Notes: generated by a model not told the origin, from the letters alone. Positions 10,390 through 19,317 are shown, counted from the stretch's first letter. The stretch: 64,000 nt of DNA from Candidatus Epulonipiscium viviparus (GCF_030708075.1 NZ_CP117982.1:62001-126000), one strand, 5' to 3'. Translations and numbers: made by a program.

Positions 10390-10443
10390 AGCTACTACTC
10401 CTTGCGTATAAAAAACTCCCATAAATATTATGGTGTAGAATTC

Positions 10444-10472
10444 ATCATAGCATAATATTTTTGCAATAGCAA
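10444..10472 (-). promoter_or_regulatory. Promoter of the GH-A-like hydrolase gene
   Basis: On the minus strand TTGCTA (10472-10467) and TATGAT (10449-10444) are spaced by 17 bp. The start would be near 10437, giving a leader of about 48 nt before the GTG at 10389. Confidence 0.65.
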
Positions 10473-10519
10473 CCCCGCCCGATGCGCCAGCCGATTTATC
10501 TGCGATTTATCTGCAATGT

Positions 10520-10555
10520 AAAAAAAAACTCCATCAGCTGGTGTAGCCAAAGGAG
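10520..10555 (-). terminator. Probable terminator of the 42-bp-repeat gene
   Basis: On the minus strand CTCC and GGAG enclose a second short stem (GGCT / AGCT with one G-U pair), followed by nine T residues, just after the stop at 10579. Confidence 0.55.
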
Positions 10556-10578
10556 CGAAATAGTTAATTGCAGAGTCG

Positions 10579-13317
10579 CTATTCATTGTCGTTTTCTATT
10601 ACAACTTCTACTTCTATCTCCGGTACAAGCTCAGTTATTACCGGCGTGGCTACTACTGGCGCATCGGTGAGAGGCAGAGTTACTGGAGTCCCCGCATGAT
10701 CATCATCGGTGAGAGGCAGAGTTACTGGAGTCCCCGCATGATCATCATCGGTGAGAGGCAGAGTTACTGGAGTTCCAGCATGATCCGCATCGGTGAGAGG
10801 CAACGTTACTGGAGTCCCGCATGATCCGCATCGGTGAGAGGCAACGTTACTGGAGTTCCGGCATGATCATCATCGGTGAGAGGCAACGTTACTGGAGTTC
10901 CCGCATGATCGTCATCGGTGAGAGGCAAGTTACTGGAGTTCCAGCATGATCCGCATCGGTGAGAGGCAGAGTTACTGGAGTCCCGCATGATCCGCGTCGG
11001 TGAGAGGCAAGTTACTGGAGTTCCGCATGATCGTCATCGGTGAGAGGCAGAGTTACTGGAGTTCCGGCATGGTCGGCGTCGGTGAGAGGCAGAGTTACTG
11101 GAGTCCCCGCATGATCCATCGGTGAGAGGCAGAGTTACTGGTTTTCCAGCATGATCGTCATCGGTGAGAGGCAGAGTTACTGGAGTCCCCGCATGATCAT
11201 CATCGTGAGAGGCAGAGTTACTGGAGTCCCCGCATGATCATCATCGGTGAGAGGCAGAGTTACTGGTTTTCCGGCATGATCCGCGTCGGTGAGAGGCAGA
11301 GTTACTGGAGTTCCGCATGATCGTCATCGGTGAGAGGCAGAGTTACTGGAGTCCCGCATGATCATCATCGGTGAGAGGCAGAGTTACTGGAGTCCCCGCA
11401 TGATCATCATCGGTGAGAGGCAGAGTTACTGGAGTCCCCGCATGATCATCATCGGTGAGAGGCAGAGTTACTGGAGTCCCCGCATGATCGTCATCGGTGA
11501 GAGGCAAAGTTACTGGAGTCCCAGCATGATCGTCATCAGTGAGAGGCAGTGTTACTGGAGTCCCCGCATGATCGTCATCGTGAGAGGCAGAGTTACTGGA
11601 GTTCCGCATGATCGTCATCGGTGAGAGGCAAGTTACTGGAGTCCCCGCATGATCGTCATCGGTGAGAGGCAACGTTACTGGAGTTCCCGCATGATCCATC
11701 GGTGAGAGGCAACGTTACTGGAGTTCCAGCATGATCATCATCGGTGAGAGGCAACGTTACTGGAGCCCCGCATGATCGTCATCGGTGAGAGGCAGAGTTA
11801 CTGGAGTTCCCCGCATGATCGTCATCGGTGAGAGGCAAGTTACTGGAGTCCCGCATGATCATCATCGGTGAGAGGCAGAGTTACTGGAGTTCCCGCATGA
11901 TCCATCGGTGAGAGGCAGAGTTACTGGAGTCCCCGCATGATCATCATCGTGAGAGGCAAAGTTACTGGAGTTCCCGCATGATCGTCATCGGTGAGAGGCA
12001 AGTTACTGGAGTCCCCGCATGATCGCATCGTGAGAGGCAGAGTTACTGGAGTTCCCGCATGATCGTCATCGGTGAGAGGCAGCGTTACTGGAGTTCCGCA
12101 TGATCGTCATCGGTGAGAGGCAACGTTTACTGGAGTTCCAGCATCATCATCGGTGAGAGGCAAGTTACTGGAGTTCCCGCATGATCATCATCGGTGAGAG
12201 GCAAGTTACTGGAGTCCCCGCATGATCGTCATCGGTGAGAGGCAGAGTTACTGGAGTTCCTGCATGATCAGCATCGGTGAGAGGCAGAGTTACTGGAGTC
12301 CCGCATGATCAGCATCGGTGAGAGGCAGAGTTACTGGAGTCCCCGCATGATCAGCATCGGTGAGAGGCAGAGTTACTGGAGTCCCGCATGATCCGCATCG
12401 GTGAGAGGCAACGTTACTGGAGTTCCCGCATAATCCGCATCGGTGAGAGGCAGAGTTACTGGAGTTCCCGCATGATCGCATCGGTGAGAGGCAACGTTAC
12501 TGGTTTTCCAGCATGATCGTCATCGGTGAGAGGCAGAGTTACTGGAGTTCCAGCATGGTCGTCATCGGTGAGAGGCAGAGTTACTGGAGTTCCAGCATGG
12601 TCGTCATCAGTGAGAGGCAGAGTTACTGGAGTCCCCGCATGATCGTCATCGGTGAGAGGCAAGTTACTGGAGTCCCCGCATGATCGTCATCGTCGGTGAG
12701 AGGCAGAGTTACTGGAGTTCCCGCATGATCGTCGTCATGAGAGGCAACGTTACTGGTGTTCCAGCATGATCCGCATCAGTGAGAGGCAGAGTTACTGGAG
12801 TCCCCGCATGATCGCCATCGGTGAGAGGCAGAGTTACTGGAGTCCCGGCATGATCGGCATCATCAGTGAGAGGCAACGTTACTGGAGTCCCAGCATGATC
12901 ATCATCGGTGAGAGGCAACGTTACTGGAGTCCCCCGCATGATCGTCATCGGTGAGAGGCAACGTTACTGGAGTTCCAGCATGATCGTCATCGGTGAGAGG
13001 CAGAGTTACTGGAGTTCCGGCATGATCGTCATCGGTGAGAGGTAAAGTTACTGGAGTTCCCGCATGATCGGCATCGGTGAGAGGCAACGTTACTGGAGCC
13101 CCCGCATGATCATCATCGTGAGAGGCAACGTTACTGGAGTTCCAGCATGATCCATCGGTGAGAGGCAAGTTACTGGTGTTCCCGCATGATCCGCAACTTC
13201 TTCTGCTGCAAACTTGGCGGTGATAGTTCTAGTGGCTACCGCGGTGGCTGGCGCGGCGTATGTAGCATTGGAGAGCAAAGTTGCTAGAGTTAATGATACT
13301 ACTAAACTTTTTTTCAT
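10579..13317 (-). pseudogene. Secreted 14-residue-repeat protein, frame broken by many small indels
   Basis: The gene opens with a good site (AAAGGAG, 8 nt, ATG at 13317) and a signal peptide (MKKSLVV..., cleavage likely after NATYA). After a short spacer the rest is a tandem array of the 14-residue unit DDDHAGTPVTLPLT, about 61 copies. It ends with VVATPVITELVPEIEVEVVIENDNE split over the last codons before TAG at 10579. Units vary at two or three positions (D/A/G in DDD; K/T/S/N around PVT). Single- and two-base indels recur inside units, so no frame spans the array, although the signal-peptide frame and the final frame happen to be the same. If all units were 42 bp it would encode a repetitive wall or extracellular protein of over 900 residues. 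Function is unknown. It may be a true decayed or variable gene, or a consensus problem in a long repeat. Confidence 0.65.
10660..13190 (-). repeat. Minisatellite: about 61 tandem 42-bp units
   Basis: The core TTACTGG recurs every 41-43 bp through this span; I counted about 61 occurrences. The + strand unit contains GCATGATC, a variable triplet, ATCGGTGAGAGGCA, then GTTACTGGAGT and a C-run of variable length. Variant classes are shared by many units: AGAGTT versus ACGTT versus AGTT, CCCC versus CCC, GGTGAG versus GTGAG. This shows that units were copied after diverging. There are no unique spacers. Confidence 0.95.
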
Positions 13318-13360
13318 GTTATAATCTCCTTTTGTTTGAATATATAAAATTTATTAACTT

Positions 13361-13390
13361 ATATTACTATATTATCAAAAGTTTTGTCAA
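13361..13390 (-). promoter_or_regulatory. Promoter of the 42-bp-repeat gene
   Basis: On the minus strand a perfect TTGACA (13390-13385) is followed after 18 bp by TAATAT (13366-13361) in a very AT-rich region. The leader before the ATG at 13317 would be about 38 nt. Confidence 0.55.
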
Positions 13391-13443
13391 ATATCAATAA
13401 TTAGTTTGCAGTGTTGAGCTCTTGATAGGTAAACTCTTCCTAT

Positions 13444-13467
13444 AAAAAAAAGACGCTACAGAGCGCC
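13444..13467 (-). terminator. Terminator of the PH-domain gene
   Basis: On the minus strand GGCGCT / AGCGTC (one G-U pair) around a 4-nt loop is followed by eight T residues. The stem begins at the base after the stop codon. Confidence 0.85.
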
Positions 13468-14082
13468 TTAGTTGTTGATATATTTTTCAAATACCTTGCC
13501 AAAATCTTTGGTGATGCAGGTTGCGTATAGTTTTTTGTGATAGCTAAAGATATAATCATTGATTTTCTCTACTTCAGTTACAAGTGAAATGGGGTCAGAA
13601 GTTTTTCCGCTCATAATTTCAGCTGTCAGCTCGAGACTCTTTAGCCCCGCTTCGTAATTTCTTTGATCAGTATGACGAATGTGACGAATAGCAAGTAGAG
13701 CTTTATAAATATCCTTTAGCTGTTCTAAGTGCTTTTTTTCGATATCGATTGAGAAAGGATGATCATTGAGAGTAAATTTGAGCTCTATATCTAGATCCAC
13801 AGTTCCGGCTGTTTCGATGGCAATGGCCGAGAGAGAAGACTCATAAAAATTATATCTTTTTACAAGGCGTCTACTGCTTATAGCGCGTTCGCCATCGACA
13901 TGGATAAAGGCAAGATTGGTGAAGCAATACTCATCTTTGTTTGATTTGATAATAAAGTAAATTTTTTCTTGATCTTCATGTAAGATGTAATCGTCAGCAT
14001 CTACTTTATCAAAATCTCGTGGCTCGATAATTTTACCAATATCACTTAGTCCCAATACATCTGAAGCAATTTTTTTTAACAT
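13468..14082 (-). CDS. YvbH-like bacterial PH-domain protein
   Basis: A 204-residue soluble protein resembling the YvbH family: an N-terminal bacterial PH domain (about residues 10-125, alternating beta strands around YILHEDQEKIYFIIKSNKD, TNLAFIHVDGERAISSRRLV and KFTLNDHPFSIDI) followed by a helical extension thought to mediate oligomerisation. The start is the ATG at 14082: GGAGG lies 6 nt upstream, whereas the in-frame TTG at 14088 abuts GGAGG. No signal peptide or membrane helix is seen. It stands alone, with a possible TTGACC (14132-14127) promoter element and its own terminator. The family's role is poorly known; PH folds of this type often bind partners at stress or membrane interfaces. 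Confidence 0.75.
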   Translation of the reverse strand: MLKKIASDVLGLSDIGKIIEPRDFDKVDADDYILHEDQEKIYFIIKSNKDEYCFTNLAFIHVDGERAISSRRLVKRYNFYESSLSAIAIETAGTVDLDIELKFTLNDHPFSIDIEKKHLEQLKDIYKALLAIRHIRHTDQRNYEAGLKSLELTAEIMSGKTSDPISLVTEVEKINDYIFSYHKKLYATCITKDFGKVFEKYINN

Positions 14083-14157
14083 ATGCAACCTCCAATAATA
14101 GTTTATTATTATTGTATGCGGAGTTTGGTCAAAATATAAACTGAGATATAAGTTTGT

Positions 14158-15228
14158 TTAGATTGCAAGATTTTTTAACTGATGCGCAGGTGTTAATACA
14201 GAATCTAACACACCTTTATTATTGCGTGTAAAAAGCTTTAAGTTTTTATCGATTATTTCACTAAACGCAAGCTCCATATTGTTCAGATGTGGTTGAGACA
14301 TATCCACACCGTTTAACGATTTATACTCTTTGAAAATTGGAAGAAAGTGGTCGCCTCTGCCACAAAAATGAATAGCGCCGCCGTTAAAGTGCTCCAAAAT
14401 TTGCTCGTCATACGGCTTAATAAACTCTAAGAAAAAGTCTGGTGACACATTAATTGCAGAGTCATTTCTAACCAACACTTTTCCTTTTACTAATCGACCA
14501 TAGACCACGTGATACCCAGTATTATTTGGAACAATTCTAAACCACTCATCCAAAAATTTGATATAATAATCAGTTACCTTTTGCAAAAACTTATGAACCA
14601 GCTCTGGGCTTTCATATAGCTCAAAAAAAATATCACTTCCCCAAAGGAGGTCGGCCACATCCATCGGCCCTTGAGTATCAGGATGATCAAATAGGATATA
14701 TTTGCCAATTTTAGGGTATTTCGCTTTAATTTCCATAAACTTTTTGCCTATAGAAAAAACATGAATGCCAACATGTTGATAGATATCAGGAAGCGGTGCT
14801 GCAACGATTTTCTCTACATCTTCAACGCCGTTTTTTAATGGACGAACATTAGGAAGAGTGTTTTGCTCATACGCCATTTCGAAAAAATCTACATTGGCCA
14901 TGGCATTTGGGAGAATTCCAACACCATAGTTAGGGCGCACAGTCATTAATCTATCGAACCCTCTCGCCAAAGAATCGGAACAGCCTTTGTAAACAGAATA
15001 TAGCATAAGAGTTTCATCTTTTAACGCATCATTGATATTCACTTTTGGCCACTTAATTGCAGATGGTTTCGGCACTCTTGGTTCGATCGTGAACAAGCCA
15101 TCCGGAACAGAGCCATTTGCAAAATTGAGCCAATCGTTATAAATGCGTTCTTCTTCTATTGCGTCAATACGCGACTCTAAATCCTGTAAATAAATATCTA
15201 AATCACCAATCATTTCATGAAAAAACAT
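14158..15228 (-). CDS. URO-D-fold protein with H-x-C-G motif (methyltransferase-like)
   Basis: A 356-residue member of the uroporphyrinogen decarboxylase superfamily. It lacks the N-terminal features of true HemE but carries HFCG at residues 287-290. This H-x-C motif supplies zinc ligands in the MtaA/MtbA/CmuA methylcobamide methyltransferases. No cysteine follows residue 289, so the usual third (Cys) ligand is not obvious. It is the last gene of the oxidoreductase/URO-D operon. The start is the ATG at 15228, with GGAGG 5 nt upstream; an upstream in-frame extension would overlap that site. No corrinoid protein gene is visible nearby, so a methyl-transfer role is only an inference from the motif. 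Confidence 0.8.
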   Translation of the reverse strand: MFFHEMIGDLDIYLQDLESRIDAIEEERIYNDWLNFANGSVPDGLFTIEPRVPKPSAIKWPKVNINDALKDETLMLYSVYKGCSDSLARGFDRLMTVRPNYGVGILPNAMANVDFFEMAYEQNTLPNVRPLKNGVEDVEKIVAAPLPDIYQHVGIHVFSIGKKFMEIKAKYPKIGKYILFDHPDTQGPMDVADLLWGSDIFFELYESPELVHKFLQKVTDYYIKFLDEWFRIVPNNTGYHVVYGRLVKGKVLVRNDSAINVSPDFFLEFIKPYDEQILEHFNGGAIHFCGRGDHFLPIFKEYKSLNGVDMSQPHLNNMELAFSEIIDKNLKLFTRNNKGVLDSVLTPAHQLKNLAI

Positions 15229-15278
15229 AAATACCTCCATTATCACACAGCCAATTGCTGTTAAATCATTTTCTAACT

Positions 15279-15317
15279 TTGTAATCGCAACAACCGAAAT
15301 GGCCGCAGCGATTACAA
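15279..15317 (-). promoter_or_regulatory. Intercistronic RNA hairpin between the two URO-D genes
   Basis: A perfect 10-bp inverted repeat, TTGTAATCGC / GCGATTACAA, with a 19-nt loop starts at the base after the upstream gene's stop codon. No T-run follows on the minus strand, so it is more likely a processing, stability or attenuation element than a strong terminator. Confidence 0.6.
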
Positions 15318-16427
15318 TTATCGATATTGCCCGTACTGCTCAATTGCATACATCACGGCGCGCATGCTCTCGATAGAACTGCCATTGTTAATGGACCCCG
15401 CTGTCGCGATGTTTAGCCCGCGATAACCTCCATTAATTGCTTGTTCGCAGTCACGTTTTACTTCCGCTATAATGGCATCTTGATCGTTGTTCATAAATGT
15501 GAATGGCGCCAGTTGTCCATCGATTCTTGCATTAGGCAGGTGCTTGCGAATTTCATCCACAGTAAGCGTAGGCCCAAAATTGGTGCCGGTTAAATTTAGT
15601 TTGCCCAGCAGCGGGAGCAGGTGCCCCATCGCCGAATCGGAATGTTGATAGCGTTTTTGATTTGGTCCGGGCGAACGCTTCTCAAACACGGCCTTCAATA
15701 TCGGATAGCCAAACTCCTCGTACATCTCCGGTGTCATCAAATAGCAGTTGTCGTCGTAAAAGCCAAATCCAGTCGCAACAATTCCAGACTCCGCATCCAT
15801 CAGATCAATATAATTCATAATTACTTTGAGAATAGTATCGCTAAATCTTTTATACAAATCGGGCTCGTCATAATATAAAAACATAAGATTTTCTACGCCA
15901 TATATCGATGTTGCAAGTGTAACAGGGCCGCGTACACTGTGGAAGCCCCCAGGTTTTTTGCCATAGGCTTCAAAGAGCCTCCTTTTTTCTGATTCCCAAT
16001 TTTTGGGTAATACAAATTCTGGAAAATTCATCTTATCCACAGTATCGAGAACCGCTTCTAGCTCGGCGGGAGTTTGGCAGCTACCATGAAGCCAAGTGGT
16101 TCCCGCTTCATATACATATCGTCCGCCAAAAACCTCTCCAATTTGTTTAATACCCGGAAAGAGCTCCTCTTTAGTGGGAAAATATTCTTGAAGTAAACGC
16201 TTGCCAACAATTTTTTCTGAAATATCATTGTAGCGTTTATTTAATTCCATGCGTCGTTCTCGAGGCGTATGTCCCCATTGTTCTCCCTCTTCGTTAAGTT
16301 CAGCAAAGACGCACTCGCCACTCATTCGGATCCCCAACGCTACTTGTTGCGCAGCCGGGTTAAAGCAATTGTCCTTGTGAGCTTCCTCATCCTTTGCCCA
16401 AAACGCATCTAAATCCACAGGTAACAT
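15318..16427 (-). CDS. URO-D-fold protein with H-x-D in place of the zinc motif
   Basis: A 369-residue uroporphyrinogen-decarboxylase-like protein. The superfamily's late motif is clear (LTGTNFGPTLTVDEIRKHL, about 279-297, then DGQLAPF). Where methyltransferase relatives carry H-x-C, it has HSD (262-264), so it is either not a zinc enzyme or has a different site. The ATG at 16427 has AGGAG 8 nt upstream; the GTG at 16436 overlaps that site and was rejected. It sits third in the operon, after two Gfo/Idh/MocA genes and before the second URO-D-fold gene. Such proteins beside sugar oxidoreductases are common in gut Clostridia, but their reaction is not established. It is unlikely to be heme-biosynthetic HemE. 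Confidence 0.8.
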   Translation of the reverse strand: MLPVDLDAFWAKDEEAHKDNCFNPAAQQVALGIRMSGECVFAELNEEGEQWGHTPRERRMELNKRYNDISEKIVGKRLLQEYFPTKEELFPGIKQIGEVFGGRYVYEAGTTWLHGSCQTPAELEAVLDTVDKMNFPEFVLPKNWESEKRRLFEAYGKKPGGFHSVRGPVTLATSIYGVENLMFLYYDEPDLYKRFSDTILKVIMNYIDLMDAESGIVATGFGFYDDNCYLMTPEMYEEFGYPILKAVFEKRSPGPNQKRYQHSDSAMGHLLPLLGKLNLTGTNFGPTLTVDEIRKHLPNARIDGQLAPFTFMNNDQDAIIAEVKRDCEQAINGGYRGLNIATAGSINNGSSIESMRAVMYAIEQYGQYR

Positions 16428-16474
16428 AATTGACACTCCTTTTCATATTGCAGTAGCGGATGTGGTTCTAGCGA

Positions 16475-17551
16475 TTATTGAATTCGTACCGCTTGCTTTT
16501 GCGCTATTAGGCACAGCTCCGCGGCCTTGAATGCATGAGCTTGAGTCATCGCATTTTCGGTTCGGTTAATGCAGTCTAATATAAATTCTCCAAAAAATGG
16601 ATATCCGATTTTGCCTGATACGTTAAAATATTTCTCTCCATCTTTATTGACTAGATATACGTGGTTTCCGCCTTTTTTATCTGTTGCAACATCGACGTAT
16701 TTTCTGATCTCGATATATCCCTCGGTGCCCAGAATTATTGTTCGCCCATCGCCCCAGGTTCGCAATCCGCTCGGTGTAAACCAGTCTACTCTGAAATAGT
16801 TTGTACTGCCGTTCTTTCCTATTAATGTGCAGTCACCGAAATCTTCTAGCTCCGGTTTGTCGGCATTTTCGTAGTTGGCTACTTTACTATTGACTACGGT
16901 TGCGTCTTCTTCTCCGGCAAAGAATAGGTATTGCTCTATTTGGTGACTTCCGATATCGCACAGTATTCCGCCGTATTCTTCGTGGTTAAAAAACCAGTCC
17001 GGTCTGCTATCTTTACTTAATCGGTGTGGCCCAAGCCCGATTACTTGCAACACTCGGCCGATCGCTCCTTGCTTTATTAGATTGCCAGCGAAAATGGCTC
17101 CCTCAACTTGCAGACGCTCGCTATAGCATACCATATACTTTTTGCCTGTTTCTCGAACTTTAGCTTTCGCACTTTCTAACTGTTCAAGTGTTGTAAACGG
17201 AGCCTTATCTGTAAAGTAGTCTTTTCCTGCATCCATGACGCGTAGACCTAGTGGACATCGTAGGTTGGTGATAGCTGCTGCAGCGACAAGCTTTACTTCA
17301 GGATCGCTTAAAATTTCTTGCTCACTTGCAGCGACATGGGTGTTTGGAAATTGCTTGAGAAATGTTTCGATTTTTTTTGGATCTGGATCGTAGACCGATT
17401 TTAATGTTGCACCTGCGTTTACTAGGCTATTACACATTCCGTAAATATGCCCATGGTTTAGCGCGATGGCTGCAAAGACAAATTCTCCCGGTGCCACTAC
17501 TGGTTTCGGTTTATCTTTTGGTATATAGTTCATTCCGTCGTTTTCGTTCAT
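16475..17551 (-). CDS. Gfo/Idh/MocA-family oxidoreductase with atypical nucleotide motif
   Basis: A 358-residue sugar-dehydrogenase-like protein. The family core is seen: DKAP at 115-118 (equivalent of the E-K-P motif), then GGILCDIGSHQIEQ (194-207), with the conserved His203 near the substrate. The usual G-x-G-x-x-G of the Rossmann fold is replaced by ALNHGHIYG (30-38), so cofactor binding may be altered, as in several divergent family members. The start is the ATG at 17551; GGAGGG lies inside the end of the upstream gene, whose stop is 1 nt away, suggesting translational coupling. With the upstream paralogue it may act on two consecutive steps of one carbohydrate pathway. The substrate is unknown. 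Confidence 0.85.
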   Translation of the reverse strand: MNENDGMNYIPKDKPKPVVAPGEFVFAAIALNHGHIYGMCNSLVNAGATLKSVYDPDPKKIETFLKQFPNTHVAASEQEILSDPEVKLVAAAAITNLRCPLGLRVMDAGKDYFTDKAPFTTLEQLESAKAKVRETGKKYMVCYSERLQVEGAIFAGNLIKQGAIGRVLQVIGLGPHRLSKDSRPDWFFNHEEYGGILCDIGSHQIEQYLFFAGEEDATVVNSKVANYENADKPELEDFGDCTLIGKNGSTNYFRVDWFTPSGLRTWGDGRTIILGTEGYIEIRKYVDVATDKKGGNHVYLVNKDGEKYFNVSGKIGYPFFGEFILDCINRTENAMTQAHAFKAAELCLIAQKQAVRIQ

Positions 17552-17552
17552 T

Positions 17553-18731
17553 TTAGTAGCTGCCCTCCAAATCTAGTGTTACCCCTGTTGACTCTTTTGT
17601 GAATGTGGAGTTTTCAATTTTCTTTTTGAGCTCGGCCAAAAATAGATCTTCGTCAATAGGCAATGATACGGTTTTGCCTAGCCAACTGGATAAGTGCATC
17701 GCGTTTGATAGCATTAGCCCGTTGATTCCTTCCTGTCCTTCTGCAACCATAGGAGTGCCATGCAAAATCTTATCAGCGAATGCGCGACAGACCCCGTTAT
17801 GCTGTGGATTTTTACCATCAGTTTCCACTTTTAGCCATTCACCATTCGGTTGCTTAAACGTTTCCTTTGATTGGTAGCAGTAGTCTCTTTCATTTACGTC
17901 TAGCTTATATACACTAATTCCAGATTGTTTTCCTGGCTCAGTGTGATCAATTTCGCAAATGATTTTTCCTTTTTCTAGCGTAATTTCAAAGCGATTTGTT
18001 CCCGGAAGATCTGCTGTGGTGGTGACAAACACGCCTGTTGCCCCGTTCGGAAACTCCAGATAGGCAGTAACATCGTCTTCTACTTCGATATCGTGCCACT
18101 TGCCCTCATGGCAAAACGCAGTGACCTTAGACGGCATCCCACAAATCCATTGAAGTAAGTCTAGGTTGTGTGGACACTGGTTTAGTAATACGCCACCACC
18201 TTCTCCGCTCCATGTGGCTCTCCAATCTCCGGAGTTGTAGTAATTTTGAGTTCGATACCAAGTGGTGATAATCCAGTTAACGCGCTTTATTGCGCCGAGC
18301 TCTCCGCTATCAACAATCTCTTTCATCTTTCTATATATATGGTTGGTGCGTTGATTAAACATCATGCCAAACACAACGCCCGACTCTGTCGCCGCTTCGT
18401 TCATTTTGCGGACCTCTTTTGTATATACTCCTGCTGGTTTTTCGCACATAACATGAATGCCTCGCTTAAATGCTTCCTGTGCGTAAATAGGGTGTCCATA
18501 ATGAGGTGTTGCGATAATAACGGCATCTACAAGCCCGCTATCCAAAAGTTTTATTCCATCATCGAAAGTTGCCACTCCTGAGAAGTTTTTCTTAGCAAAT
18601 TCTAGTCTCTCTGGTCTGATATCCGCGACTGCCGTGAGCTCCATATTGGCTACAACGCCGTCGACGATGCGCTTACAGTGCCCAGTACCCATTCCACCAA
18701 TTCCAATAATTCCAATTCTAACTTTATTCAT
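17553..18731 (-). CDS. Gfo/Idh/MocA-family NAD(P)-dependent oxidoreductase
   Basis: A 392-residue protein of canonical architecture: an N-terminal Rossmann domain with GIGGMG (10-15), CEKPAGV (Glu97-Lys98-Pro99, the catalytic-lysine motif) and a C-terminal alpha/beta domain with NQCPHNLDLLQW carrying the conserved His188 and Asp191. It is the first gene of a four-gene operon (two oxidoreductases, two URO-D-fold proteins). GGAGGG lies 4 nt before the ATG. Regulation is probably by a repressor binding the GTATAC palindromes in the promoter. Relatives oxidise inositols, aldoses or glycosides; the actual substrate cannot be read from the sequence. Confidence 0.92.
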   Translation of the reverse strand: MNKVRIGIIGIGGMGTGHCKRIVDGVVANMELTAVADIRPERLEFAKKNFSGVATFDDGIKLLDSGLVDAVIIATPHYGHPIYAQEAFKRGIHVMCEKPAGVYTKEVRKMNEAATESGVVFGMMFNQRTNHIYRKMKEIVDSGELGAIKRVNWIITTWYRTQNYYNSGDWRATWSGEGGGVLLNQCPHNLDLLQWICGMPSKVTAFCHEGKWHDIEVEDDVTAYLEFPNGATGVFVTTTADLPGTNRFEITLEKGKIICEIDHTEPGKQSGISVYKLDVNERDYCYQSKETFKQPNGEWLKVETDGKNPQHNGVCRAFADKILHGTPMVAEGQEGINGLMLSNAMHLSSWLGKTVSLPIDEDLFLAELKKKIENSTFTKESTGVTLDLEGSY

Positions 18732-18753
18732 ATTTCCCTCCGTTTAAAAGCCC

Positions 18754-18869
18754 TGTATACAACAATTAGGGTATATATTTATATTGCATACGTCCATTAT
18801 AAACATTGTATACATCACTGTAAAGACCTTTTGCTTAAAAACGTCATAAAATTTCTAAATTTTGTATAC
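18754..18869 (-). promoter_or_regulatory. Three GTATAC-core operators around the oxidoreductase promoter
   Basis: TGTATACA occurs at 18754-18761 (between start point and ribosome site) and at 18807-18814 (between -35 and -10). A third GTATAC lies at 18864-18869, upstream of -35, in TTTGTATACTAAA. Centres are 53 and 56 bp apart. Self-complementary sites of this kind are typical of GntR-family repressors of sugar catabolism; the regulator is not in this window. Confidence 0.5.
18796..18824 (-). promoter_or_regulatory. Promoter of the oxidoreductase/URO-D operon
   Basis: On the minus strand TTTACA (18824-18819) and a perfect TATAAT (18801-18796) are 17 bp apart, about 65 bp before the ATG. A TGTATACA palindrome occupies the spacer. 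Confidence 0.8.
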
Positions 18870-19159
18870 TAAAAATATCTTTGCGATAGATAGTAAAGCA
18901 GGATTTTTTGGTAGGGGATAGAACTTGGGGTAAAAAATAACAGCCGATTGCTTTTTATCTTTTGTATCCATCGGACAAGATCGTTCGAGATCTACGTCCT
19001 ATTCATGATTGTCGTAAAGGTAGATTCTGTATGTATTTTGAGATTGATTGCCCATGCTTTTTATACAATCTAAAATTTAGACAAGTTCCTACAATAATTA
19101 ACTATATTTCTCTTCAGTTAATTTCACACTACTTTTTTATTACATAATTTGCACTGATA

Positions 19160-19188
19160 TTGCTTTTTGTGCAGCGATATAGTATACT
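19160..19188 (+). promoter_or_regulatory. Probable promoter of the second giant surface gene
   Basis: TTGCTT (19160-19165) and TATACT (19183-19188) are separated by 17 bp, leaving a leader of about 120 nt before the ATG at 19318. Confidence 0.6.
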
Positions 19189-19317
19189 TTTGTCACGCAT
19201 TATAAAAAAGCTGCAACAAAATAACACATACTTAAATTTTGTAGCATACAATTTAATGACGCATTTGATTTTTGAGACGCATCTATAGATTTGAAACATA
19301 GAAAGGAAAATCAGAAT

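Larger units (their letters stand above)
18732..19317. other. Divergent intergenic region, 586 bp
   Basis: No credible gene lies here. The left half holds the minus-strand operon promoter with its GTATAC palindromes; the right end holds the plus-strand promoter (19160-19188) and leader of the second giant gene. The stretch 18900-19140 is AT-rich, and I see nothing in it. Confidence 0.7.

Noticed and set aside
11358-11624. Plus-strand frame with repeated IGERQSYWSPR
   Set aside because: It is the antisense reading of the 42-bp coding repeat; the period is a multiple of three, so every frame looks open. No ribosome site is present.
10660-13190. CRISPR-like array of regularly spaced repeats
   Set aside because: Units are contiguous with no unique spacers, have a 42-bp period that codes a 14-residue peptide behind a signal peptide, and no cas gene is near.
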